From Streptomyces griseus subsp. griseus (GTDB lineage: Bacteria; Actinomycetota; Actinomycetes; Streptomycetales; Streptomycetaceae): a DNA stretch of 64,000 nt. Position 1 is the stretch's first letter; each line of letters starts with the position of its first letter. Below are positions 46,412 to 54,324 of this stretch, piece after piece. Location of the stretch: contig NZ_JOJE01000019.1 in NCBI RefSeq assembly GCF_000720255.1, forward strand, positions 62,001 through 126,000. Direction: 5' to 3'. The position numbers were made by a program, and so were the translations under genes. The notes beneath the pieces were generated by a model that saw nothing but the letters and a program-made list of their open reading frames with translations, searched no databases and was not told the origin of the DNA.

Positions 46412-48436
46412 CTAGTCCTCGTGGCCCTCCGGGGGCAGCTGCGTACCGGCCCGGCAGCCGGTGAAGGACGCGTTGGGGCAGAAGGCGTCGAAGCCCATGC
46501 CGAAGCGGGCGAAGGCTCCCCAGGCGGCGGCGCGGGCGGCGCGGTACTCGTCCTCGGTGAGCCGGTTGCCCTCGAAGTCCCTCAGGGCGCGCAGGATCGC
46601 GTCGCGGGCGGTGAGGAAGGTCGGGTTCTTCGGGGTGAGCTTCAGTCCGTCGACGACGGCCTGCCAGGTGATCCGGTACCCCTCCTCCTTGCTGCCGAGG
46701 GCCGTGGCCATCCGGCGGGTCATCTCGATGAGAGCGGCGCTCCAGATCTCACCCACGTTGTGCATCTCCGTGTAGTCGAGATCGTCGGCGCGTTGCCCAC
46801 GCCCGGTGCCGATGTCCCCGAACCCGCCCGGGTACTGCGCGTCGTACGGCCGCTGACGGATGCCGCGCGCGTTGTCGACCACCCAGTTGCCGATGACGGT
46901 GCGTTCCTCGTCCTGGGAACAGTTGCGGGTGGTGAGCGCGAAGAAGTCGGACCAGCCCTCGCCCATCGAGCGGGACTGGTTCTCGCGCAGCCCGTTGGCG
47001 TCGTGCAGGCCGCCGACGAGCCGGTTGGTCACACCGTGCGTGAACTCGTGGAAGACGACGTCGGCGTCGTTGGCCGTGTGGCGTCCGGTGCGGGGGACGA
47101 GCCCCATGTTCATCACCGCCGCCACGCCGTCGGCGCGGGTGGTCATGTTGGCGGTGCCCTCGACCGGCCCGGGATGGGCGAACGCCATGACCGGGTCGGC
47201 ACCCCTGCCCAGGCCCGAGACGTTGGCGGTCTGGAAGTTGCCGTGTTCCTCGGTGAAGCCGAGGGTCACGAAGAAGTCGTGCATGTAGTTGCAGAAGAAG
47301 AAGATGTTCGTGACGAACTGCTCCGGCGTGTCGGGCTGCGGGGCGAACACCGCGTCGCCCCCGGCGGGGGGCCGCACCTCGAAGACCTGCTCGGTGCTCC
47401 CGTCGACGGCGCGCACGTTGTTGCCGACCGTCGCCACGTGCCCGTTCTCCTGGCTGGCCCAGGCGCTGGGGAACCCCGTCGACAGATCCGGCGGCGGCAG
47501 GGTCGGGTACTCGCTCAGCGGCAGCGGGAAGGGGACCTCGTCGAAGCCGCTCTCGGCCGGGTTGCGCCGGAAGACCCGTCCCGAGATGTGACCCGTCAGG
47601 TTCTGGAAGTACAGGATCTGGGGTGCCGCGGCGCCCTCGGCACGGTCGTCGGCCTCGACGAGCGCCTGGTACTGCACCGCCAGGTGCGCGCGGGAGAACT
47701 TGAACGCCCAGGCGAGCCGGACGACCGGCCCCAGGTTGAAGTACACCAGCCGGCCGGGGATCGCCTCGTCGAAGGGACCCTGCTCGAACGTCACCGGCTG
47801 GTCGTTGCGCGCCTGGTACGTGAGCCGGGTGAAGGCTGGGGGGACGTCCAGGGCGGGCAGTTCGTCGGCGCCGAACGGGCTCTCGACCGTGGCCGGCCGG
47901 GCGGCCTTCGCGGCGGCGACGGCCAGCGCCGTCTCGGCCGGCACCCGCGGCAGTGTGGGGACGTCGGCCGACACGCTCGCGGTGTCGCCGACGACCCGGT
48001 CCACCGTGCCGTCCTCGCGCAGCCACACCTTCGGGGCCATGCCCCACACCTCGATGCCGTTGAGGGTCTGCTGGAGACTGACCACGCGCATCCCCGAGCT
48101 GGTGACCGTCACCTTCGGATCGGCGACGAACTCGGCGGGTTCGCCGGCGGCGAAGCCGATGGCTCCGGCGACCGAGGAGAGGTACTCCTTGGCCCGGGCG
48201 ATGTAGTCGCCGTCGGTGACGTCCGTGCCCACCCGGTCGGCGAGGGCGGCCGGCGCGCCCTCCACGCGCAGCTCGGTGAGATGTCCCGTGAAGCGGTTCA
48301 GCTTGTTGCTCTCGGCGATGAGGGTGTGGTTCACCGATTCCGCCACCCGGTCGGTCTCCTGGAGGAACGCGGCGGCGCCCTCGGACTCGGCCAGCCGGTC
48401 GTACTCGAGGTCGCGTTGGTCGATCAAGTGAGTCAT
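46412..48436 (-). CDS. M36 fungalysin-type metalloprotease without signal peptide
   Basis: Encodes 674 residues. AGGAG lies nine bases before the ATG. A FTP/PepSY-type propeptide region spans about 40-200 (VVSLQQTLNGIEVWG). The M36 domain has HEFTH at H463-H467 and a third ligand Glu in SMGEGWSDFFA near 493, with YMHDFFVTLGFTEEHGNFQ upstream, so the catalytic site is complete. M36 enzymes are normally exported zymogens, yet this N-terminus (MTHLIDQRDLEYDRLAES) is acidic with no signal. Either it is released by lysis or a non-classical route, or it acts inside. It is divergent from the peptide operon at 48.8 kb. Confidence 0.9.
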   Translation of the reverse strand: MTHLIDQRDLEYDRLAESEGAAAFLQETDRVAESVNHTLIAESNKLNRFTGHLTELRVEGAPAALADRVGTDVTDGDYIARAKEYLSSVAGAIGFAAGEPAEFVADPKVTVTSSGMRVVSLQQTLNGIEVWGMAPKVWLREDGTVDRVVGDTASVSADVPTLPRVPAETALAVAAAKAARPATVESPFGADELPALDVPPAFTRLTYQARNDQPVTFEQGPFDEAIPGRLVYFNLGPVVRLAWAFKFSRAHLAVQYQALVEADDRAEGAAAPQILYFQNLTGHISGRVFRRNPAESGFDEVPFPLPLSEYPTLPPPDLSTGFPSAWASQENGHVATVGNNVRAVDGSTEQVFEVRPPAGGDAVFAPQPDTPEQFVTNIFFFCNYMHDFFVTLGFTEEHGNFQTANVSGLGRGADPVMAFAHPGPVEGTANMTTRADGVAAVMNMGLVPRTGRHTANDADVVFHEFTHGVTNRLVGGLHDANGLRENQSRSMGEGWSDFFALTTRNCSQDEERTVIGNWVVDNARGIRQRPYDAQYPGGFGDIGTGRGQRADDLDYTEMHNVGEIWSAALIEMTRRMATALGSKEEGYRITWQAVVDGLKLTPKNPTFLTARDAILRALRDFEGNRLTEDEYRAARAAAWGAFARFGMGFDAFCPNASFTGCRAGTQLPPEGHED

Positions 48437-48804
48437 GACGGATGCTCCTGCCGCGGGCCGGGCCCGTTGTCGGCGGTCGTTCGGGTTGCGGGCCCGCGAG
48501 CGTCAGGGCGGTCGCACCTACGACGGGGCCGTCCGCGCCCGCGCGCTGTCGACGTCGCCCGCGCCGGAACGTGCTGCCGAGCATGCCCTGTTGCCTGCCT
48601 CCGCACCTGGCCGTGCGAGCCGATCTCGACCCTTCCATGGTCCGTCCGGAGGCCGGGTGCCGCATCCCGGCGAATCTGTTGAACGTCCGATTTATTGAAA
48701 ACATAACTTCTGGTAATTTTAGGAGTCTTGCATGTTTTTGTCCGATCTGGTGAACCCGGTTGTGGAGGTTGTCGAGCTACACCCGAAGTGAAGGAGATGG
48801 TGGT
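48437..48804. promoter_or_regulatory. AT-rich divergent region with probable promoter (48679-48707)
   Basis: This 368-base gap separates the M36 gene from the peptide operon. Bases 48670-48750 are unusually AT-rich for the window. TTGAAC at 48679, a 17-base spacer and CATAAC at 48702 look like a housekeeping-type promoter reading toward the peptide gene. A GAAGGAG ribosome binding site lies about eight bases before its ATG at 48805. The GC-rich part (48440-48660) holds nothing recognised. Confidence 0.5.
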
Positions 48805-48993
48805 ATGTCCTCCACCGAGCATGTGGTCGAAGAGCTCGCCCCCCTCGCGGACCTCGACATCGAGGCGGCACTCGACCCCGCCGAGCCCGACGGTGTCTAC
48901 CGCGACAGCAGGGAATGCGCCGCCCTGGCGATCATCGCCGGAGGTGGGGCTGTGCTGCTCGCGCCGCCGACCCCCCGCCCGAAGAAGGGCTGA
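48805..48993 (+). CDS. 62-residue candidate precursor peptide
   Basis: Encodes 62 residues behind a strong GAAGGAG site. Residues 1-37 (MSSTEHVVEELAPLADLDIE and following) are acidic, with 11 Asp/Glu, as in leader peptides of ribosomal natural products. From the single Cys38 on, the tail is hydrophobic (CAALAIIAGGGAVLLAPP) and ends basic and Pro-rich (TPRPKKG). The switch from acidic leader to hydrophobic core, the short length and a tightly coupled set of four downstream genes all suggest a RiPP precursor. I recognise no known RiPP leader motif, lanthipeptide Ser/Thr/Cys pattern or lasso threading residue. A small membrane-active or regulatory peptide is the alternative. Confidence 0.75.
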   Translation: MSSTEHVVEELAPLADLDIEAALDPAEPDGVYRDSRECAALAIIAGGGAVLLAPPTPRPKKG

Positions 48994-49003
48994 GGTACAT
49001 CGA

Positions 49004-49699
49004 ATGGAGCAGTCAGGCACTTCGCCCCTCTTGCTGGGCACGGTGCAGGACGTCGCTTCCGGCGTGGTCTCCGCCCTTCGGGGCGGAGACCACGCTCGAG
49101 TGGCGGACCTGGCGGCCGTGGACGGCGGTGCGCACAGCCTCGTCACCGCGGCCGTACGCGTGGTGGGAGCCGACCTGCTGCTGCCGGACGTCCTGCGCGG
49201 CACCCCGCCCGACGACGCCGAACTCGCCCTGTTCACCAAGGCCGTGCAGGCCTATCCGCCCCGCCGCGACACCAAACCCACCGTCGCCTGGAGCCACTGG
49301 GCCATGCGTCGGACGCTGCGGCGTCTTGACGCGCCCGCTCCCGGCCGGCCCGTCGGGGAGCCGGACGGCTCCTGGCTGATCGAGGCGGACTGGCAGTTCC
49401 TGACGCAGCAACTCGCGGTGCTGGCCGCACTCGCCCTGCCCACGCAGGACAGCACCGTCTTCCGCGTGGCCCGGAGCCGGCCGGTCGACGTGGCCCGGGG
49501 CTTCGTGCGGGCGGTACGCCGCAGGGACTGGCAGCAGGCGGCCGGAGCCGGACGCTGGCTGACCCTGCTGCCCGGTGTGCCGGACACCCTGGGGCTGGAG
49601 GCGGGGCTCGACTTCGTGGAGCTGATGGGCGGCGACGACCCCCGCGTCGCACTCCAAGTGGAGGCGGCACGCCGGATGCGGGCAGGAGCGTTCGTGTGA
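49004..49699 (+). CDS. Unrecognised helical protein in peptide operon
   Basis: Encodes 231 residues; TGAGG lies eight bases before the ATG, 10 bases after the peptide gene. No signal or membrane helix. The sequence is mostly helical by composition, with repeated RxxDW and LLxxL patterns (WSHWAMRRTLRRLD, WQFLTQQLAVLAALALP, VARGFVRAVRRRDWQQAA). No known domain was recognised and no metal or nucleotide motif is visible. Its stop overlaps the next GTG. It could be a binding or scaffolding protein for the peptide, or a partner of the two paralogs that follow. Confidence 0.8.
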   Translation: MEQSGTSPLLLGTVQDVASGVVSALRGGDHARVADLAAVDGGAHSLVTAAVRVVGADLLLPDVLRGTPPDDAELALFTKAVQAYPPRRDTKPTVAWSHWAMRRTLRRLDAPAPGRPVGEPDGSWLIEADWQFLTQQLAVLAALALPTQDSTVFRVARSRPVDVARGFVRAVRRRDWQQAAGAGRWLTLLPGVPDTLGLEAGLDFVELMGGDDPRVALQVEAARRMRAGAFV

Positions 49700-50727
49700 C
49701 GGCGGCGTACGTCCAGGAGCTCAGGAAGGTGGAGGAAGCGGCCTTCACCTGGGTCGCGGCCCACCGCGACGACTTCGCCCTGGGCGACGACGCGCTGGCT
49801 GCCGAGGGCCATGTGAACGGCAGTTGGAAGCCTCTCGGGGAACTCGTCCGGGTGTGCGCGAGCGTCGCGCGCCGCACCGCACCCACCGAGCCGCTGCACG
49901 GATACGCGTGCGACCTGCTGGCCTACGCCTGGCGGCAGACCCGTCAGGGCGAGTTGTTCGTCCGGTTGCAGCGGTGCGAGCCGTTCGCCACGTATCCGCT
50001 GGAGGTCTACGCCGCCTTCGCCGCCGTTGGCATGCGGCACGCCGGCTACGAGGCCGCCGCCGCGACGGTGGCCCGTACCCGCGGCTGGCAGCTCACCGAA
50101 CAGGTCCCGACCCGGCGGCTCGGCGTGCTCGACGCCGAGCGGCGCACCGGCATCCGCCCGCAGGACGAGACCTCGCCCGCGCTGGGACGCACCTGGCCGG
50201 CCGGGCTGCCGGAGCCGTGGACCTTCGAGCGGCCCTCCGGCTACGCGCTCACGCACGTGGTGTTCCACCTCACCGACTGGGGTCGCGACACGGACGGTGT
50301 GCCGACGGACCTCGCGGCCTATCTGACGGACTGGCTGCCGCCCTGGCTGGACACCTGCCTGGACGCCGGGATGTGGGACCTGAGCTGCGAACTGCTCGCT
50401 GTGGCGGCCAGTCTGCCCGACCCGCCCGAACCCGCCGCGCTGCGGGAGGCCTGGGCACGGATCTCGGCGGCACAGCAGGCCACGGGGGCGCTGCCCGAGG
50501 AGCGGGGGGCCGCGGACCAGGACGTCCGGCGTGACTTCACCCACTGCTACCACTCCACGCTGATGGCCGCGTTCGCGGCGGCGCTGACACTCCGCCGCCT
50601 CGACGGGGCAGGCGACGGTGAGGGAGACGGGCGGAGCACGGGACGGCAGCACACCAGGGGCACCCGGATGCGGTACGGCACACCGGACCTGCGGATGCCG
50701 TACGACGGACAAGGAGCACGCGGATGA
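49696..50727 (+). CDS. Unrecognised protein, paralog A of peptide operon
   Basis: Encodes 343 residues, coupled at both ends (GTGA at the start, ATGA at the stop). It is a clear paralog of the next protein: shared features include KPLGEL...VC, RRLGVLDAERRTGI, LGRTWPAGLPEPW, YALTHVVFHLTDWG, an L-x-x-WLPPWLD segment and YHSTLMAAFAAAL. The Trp- and His-rich, all-helical make-up recalls alpha/alpha-barrel enzymes, but no catalytic motif of a known family is visible. It may belong to a domain of unknown function I recall as DUF6895 in actinomycetes; this is unconfirmed. The last 40 residues are Gly/Arg-rich and absent from the paralog. Confidence 0.8.
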   Translation: MTAAYVQELRKVEEAAFTWVAAHRDDFALGDDALAAEGHVNGSWKPLGELVRVCASVARRTAPTEPLHGYACDLLAYAWRQTRQGELFVRLQRCEPFATYPLEVYAAFAAVGMRHAGYEAAAATVARTRGWQLTEQVPTRRLGVLDAERRTGIRPQDETSPALGRTWPAGLPEPWTFERPSGYALTHVVFHLTDWGRDTDGVPTDLAAYLTDWLPPWLDTCLDAGMWDLSCELLAVAASLPDPPEPAALREAWARISAAQQATGALPEERGAADQDVRRDFTHCYHSTLMAAFAAALTLRRLDGAGDGEGDGRSTGRQHTRGTRMRYGTPDLRMPYDGQGARG

Positions 50728-51647
50728 CCGACACCCGACTCATCCACACCGTCGGTGTCCACGCCCTGGAGTGGCTGTGGTCCCATCGCGACGGGTTCCG
50801 TCTGGAGCCGGATGCCGACCCCGAGGTGGGTCTCCTGGAGCGCTTCAAACCGGTCGGTGAACTGGCCCTGGTCTGCGAGGTGTTGTTCCGTGAGGGCGTG
50901 GCGGGGGCCCGGCAGGCCCAGCTGGCGCGGCAACTGATCGACCATGTGTGGCGGGAGACGCTGGACGGCGGCCGCATGCTGGTGCGCGGACAGCGCACCG
51001 AGCCGCTCTCCCCCATCCCGTTCGAGGTGTACCTGCCGTTCCGGGAACTGGGGTACGACCAGCCGGAGGTGGAGCGGGCCGCGCGCCTCAACCACCGGCT
51101 CGACAGCTGGTCGGCCTTCGAGGGGACCCCGACCCGGCGGCTGGGCCTGTCCGCGTTCCAGCGCCGCTTCGGGCTGACCCCCCGCCCGCCCGAGGCCGAC
51201 GCTCTCGCCCGAACCTGGCTGGCGCGCACCCCCGAGCCCTGGACGGTGGAGGGGCACATCGCCTACGCCGTCACCCATACCGTCTTCCACCTCACCGACT
51301 GGGGGGAGAACCCGGACGGCCTGCCGCCCCACCTCGCCGACTATCTCGCCCTGTGGCTGCCGGTCTGGATCGACGACTGGCTGGACCTCCAGCGTTGGGA
51401 CCTGCTCGGCGAACTGCTCGTCGTGGACGCCTGTCTGCCCCGGCCCACGCTCGACGAGCGGGCCTGGACGGCATTCGCGGCCGCGCAACAGGCCGACGGC
51501 GCGATGCCCGCGGTGCACGCGATGCCCGAGGGCGATCCGGGCGAAGTGTTCGACATCGTCTACCACTCGACGCTGGTCGCCGCGTTCGCCTCCGTACTGG
51601 CCTCCTCCCGCGCCCTGACCGAGCTGGCGCACGCCACGCCGTCATGA
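50724..51647 (+). CDS. Unrecognised protein, paralog B of peptide operon
   Basis: Encodes 307 residues; ATGA overlaps at both ends. It aligns with paralog A over nearly its full length, with conserved FKPVGELALVCE, RRLGLSAFQRRFGL, LARTWLARTPEPW, YAVTHTVFHLTDWG, LWLPVWIDDWLD and YHSTLVAAFASVL. The conserved His, Asp and Trp residues in THxVFHLTDWG would suit an active or binding site, but no mechanism can be read. Two copies in one operon suggest a heterodimer or successive steps on one substrate. Confidence 0.8.
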   Translation: MTDTRLIHTVGVHALEWLWSHRDGFRLEPDADPEVGLLERFKPVGELALVCEVLFREGVAGARQAQLARQLIDHVWRETLDGGRMLVRGQRTEPLSPIPFEVYLPFRELGYDQPEVERAARLNHRLDSWSAFEGTPTRRLGLSAFQRRFGLTPRPPEADALARTWLARTPEPWTVEGHIAYAVTHTVFHLTDWGENPDGLPPHLADYLALWLPVWIDDWLDLQRWDLLGELLVVDACLPRPTLDERAWTAFAAAQQADGAMPAVHAMPEGDPGEVFDIVYHSTLVAAFASVLASSRALTELAHATPS

Positions 51648-52756
51648 CGGGCCGGCTCACGCCCTGGCCGGGCACGGTCGTGGACGACCCGCACGCGTCC
51701 GGCGGGCGGGCGACGGCGGCCGTGACGGCCACGGACCTGGACGGCGCGGCCCTGGGACGGCGACTGGAGCAGGCCGTCGAGGCCGCCGACGCGCCCGACG
51801 TCGTCTTCGCCGTCTCCCGGTGCGGCCGGCGCACCATCCGCTCCGGCGGCACCGCGCCCCCGCCCCCGGTGCCCCGCCCCGAGCTGCGTTACGAGCTGGG
51901 GTCCGCCTCCAAGACGTTCACCGGGCTGCTGCTCGCCCGGCTGATCCAGCGGGGTCTGCTGTCCGGGGGTGAGCCGGCCGTCGCCTGTCTCGCTCCGGGC
52001 CGGGCGACCGGGCCGGACCCGGTGACGCTGGCGCATCTCGTCACCCACACCTCCGGGCTGCCCTCGCTGCCGCGCGACTTCTTCGTCCGGTCCCTTCCCG
52101 TCCGGCGCACCAACCCCTACGCCCGCTACCCGGCCCCCTGCGTGATCGACGCCTTCCTGCGCCACCGGCCACGGCACCGGCCCGGTACACGCTGGCACTA
52201 CTCCAACTTCGGTGTCGCGGTGCTCGGACACGCCATCGCGGCGGCCACCGGAACGGGCTGGGACGAACTGCTGGCCTCGCATCTCCTGCGTCCTCTCGCC
52301 CTGAGCGAGACCGGCACCCGGGCACAGGGCCCCGGTGTGGACGCCATGGGCCACAGCAAGGACGGCCGCGCCCCCGTCCCCGCCTTCGACGCCGGTGGCT
52401 TCCCGGCGGCGGGTGCCGTGCGCGCCACGCCGCACGACGCGCTCACCTTCCTCGAAGCGCACCTGGACCCGCCCGGCGGTCCGCTCGCCGACGCGCTGCT
52501 GTCGGTACGCACCCCGGTTCTGCGGCGGGGTCCGGGGCACCGTCATGTGCACACGGTCACCTGGTTCCGTCACCCCACCGGTCGTGGCCCCATGTACTTC
52601 CACGGCGGGGCGACCCTGGGTCAGCAGGCGTTCCTGGGCTTCCTGCCGGACACCGGCACGGCTGTGGTGGCGCTGTGCACCCGCCGCTTCCGTGCCGCCG
52701 ACCCGTTCGTGGCGACGGCCTACTCACTCCTCGCCGAGGGCGCCGAGGAAGAGTAG
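51644..52756 (+). CDS. Serine hydrolase of class C beta-lactamase fold in peptide operon
   Basis: Encodes 370 residues with its ATG overlapping the previous stop. Motifs of the class C/esterase/PBP group are present: SxxK in LGSASKTFTGLL (near residue 87), YxN in WHYSNFGVAVLGHA (near 187) and the third box HGGATLGQQAFLG (near 325). No signal peptide, so it acts in the cytoplasm. Members cleave or transfer peptides and esters, and PBP-type thioesterases of this fold cyclise nonribosomal peptides. Next to a candidate precursor peptide, a leader-peptidase or macrocyclase role is a reasonable guess. It ends 13 bases from the convergent protease gene. Confidence 0.88.
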   Translation: MTGRLTPWPGTVVDDPHASGGRATAAVTATDLDGAALGRRLEQAVEAADAPDVVFAVSRCGRRTIRSGGTAPPPPVPRPELRYELGSASKTFTGLLLARLIQRGLLSGGEPAVACLAPGRATGPDPVTLAHLVTHTSGLPSLPRDFFVRSLPVRRTNPYARYPAPCVIDAFLRHRPRHRPGTRWHYSNFGVAVLGHAIAAATGTGWDELLASHLLRPLALSETGTRAQGPGVDAMGHSKDGRAPVPAFDAGGFPAAGAVRATPHDALTFLEAHLDPPGGPLADALLSVRTPVLRRGPGHRHVHTVTWFRHPTGRGPMYFHGGATLGQQAFLGFLPDTGTAVVALCTRRFRAADPFVATAYSLLAEGAEEE

Positions 52757-52769
52757 GCCGTCGCGAGCG

Positions 52770-54146
52770 TCACACGCGCTGCCAGAGTGCCGGGGTGCCC
52801 TCCGGCGACCAGACGTCCTGCGCCTGGTGGGACTGCAGGCACTGGTAGCGGACACCCGCACGGGTCACGGTGTCGCCCACGCCGTAGACGCGGCCCGGGG
52901 CCCAGGAGTCCTTCGTGCCGTCCTGCCCGGGCGGGAGCGTGCCGGACGGACTGGAGGCCGTCTTGAGGGTGAGGCCGAACTCGCTGAGCAGCGGGTTGAT
53001 GGGCTGGTAGAACGTGGTGCCGCCGCTGGTGCAGTCGCCCGAGCCACCGGAGGTGACGCCCTGCCCCTGGGCGCCGGCCAGGTAGGGGCCTCCGGAGTCG
53101 CCGGGTTCGGCGCACACGGTGGTCCTGGTCAGGCCGTTGACGGTGCCCTCGGCGTATCTGACGCTGGTGTCGTGCTGCTGGATCGTTCCGCAGTGCCATC
53201 CGGTGGTCGAGCCGGAGCGGCACACCGACACCCCCACGAGCGCCTGCACCGAGCCGGCGACCTGTACCTTCCGGCTGCCCTCGCCCCGGACGTCGGGAGT
53301 GGCCGTCCAGTCGCCGTTGACGCCCACCCAGGACATGTCCTTGCCGGGGAAAATGGAGGCCTGGAAGGTTCCCTGGTCGGCCCTGTTGACGCCGGTGGTC
53401 CTGGCCCCGGGCTCGCCGCAGTGGCCCGCGCTGGCGAAGCCCTGCTGCTGGTCCTTGGTGACGGAGAAGCCCACGGAACAGCGGGCGGTGTCGTCGATGT
53501 AGTAGGCGTCGCCGCCGACGATGTCGGTCATGACGCGCGGCCGGTCGGCCGACACCCGGACGGTCACGTCCTGGCCCTCGACGCCGGCCGCCTTGATGAA
53601 GGCGTTCGCGGCCGACCGGTTCGTCGCCTGGACCACGACCCGGTTTCCGCGGACGTCGACGTACCAGACCGGCGTGTCGGTGGTTCGGGCGCGCTGTGCG
53701 GCCCGGTCCAGCTTCTTCTTCAGGGTGCGCAGATCGGCCAGTGCCGTTCTGACGACCTTGGCCTTGGCTCCCTGGGCCCGGATGACGGCTGTGTCCTCGG
53801 CGTCGGTGGTGGCGACGGTGAGGTCGGCGGCGGTCGCACCGCTCACCCAGGCTCCGGCGAAGCGTTCGCCCAGCGCGTTGTGGAGGCGGCCCGCGCGGGT
53901 GCCGGCCTCCGCCTCGTTGACCAGCCGCGCGGACGCCTGCTCCGGCGTCAGCCGCAGGTCGCGCTCCAGGGCGCGCAGCAACTCCTGTGACGGCCGGTCG
54001 GCGCCGAGGGTCTGCGCGGCGGAGGGCAGGGGGCCGCCGGCGGGCGGCGGCTCGGCCGAGGCGGCGGAGGGGAGTGCGGTGAGGGCCAGGGCGCTCAGGA
54101 CGGTCAGGGCGGCGCGGAGCCCGCCGGCGACATGTCTGCCGACCAT
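52770..54146 (-). CDS. Streptogrisin-type S1 protease with C-terminal chitin-binding domain
   Basis: Encodes 458 residues. The ATG at 54146 follows AAGGAAGGAC. A Sec signal (to about residue 31), an alpha-lytic-type prodomain (about 45-207) and a mature protease starting near DIVGGDAYY (residue 208) are visible. The triad is H242 (SAGHCG), D270 (PGKDMSWV) and S351 (EPGDSGGPY). A linker and a CBM5/12-type domain (about 405-458: WAPGRVYGVGDTVTRAGVRYQC) follow, as in streptogrisin C. It degrades protein associated with chitin, for example fungal walls or insect cuticle, outside the cell. Confidence 0.92.
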   Translation of the reverse strand: MVGRHVAGGLRAALTVLSALALTALPSAASAEPPPAGGPLPSAAQTLGADRPSQELLRALERDLRLTPEQASARLVNEAEAGTRAGRLHNALGERFAGAWVSGATAADLTVATTDAEDTAVIRAQGAKAKVVRTALADLRTLKKKLDRAAQRARTTDTPVWYVDVRGNRVVVQATNRSAANAFIKAAGVEGQDVTVRVSADRPRVMTDIVGGDAYYIDDTARCSVGFSVTKDQQQGFASAGHCGEPGARTTGVNRADQGTFQASIFPGKDMSWVGVNGDWTATPDVRGEGSRKVQVAGSVQALVGVSVCRSGSTTGWHCGTIQQHDTSVRYAEGTVNGLTRTTVCAEPGDSGGPYLAGAQGQGVTSGGSGDCTSGGTTFYQPINPLLSEFGLTLKTASSPSGTLPPGQDGTKDSWAPGRVYGVGDTVTRAGVRYQCLQSHQAQDVWSPEGTPALWQRV

Positions 54147-54324
54147 ACGGTGTCCTTCCTTCGTGCGGACAGTGCGAGTACGGATGAGACGTGGCGAGGC
54201 CTTGCCCGAGCCGCCCGAAGAGATGTCAGGGCGTCGGCTGTTTCGCGCTTTGGAGGACGCGCGGGGTGCCATGTGCAGTACACGGACGGATCGCCGCGGC
54301 CGCCGGTCGTACCACGGGCCGGCC

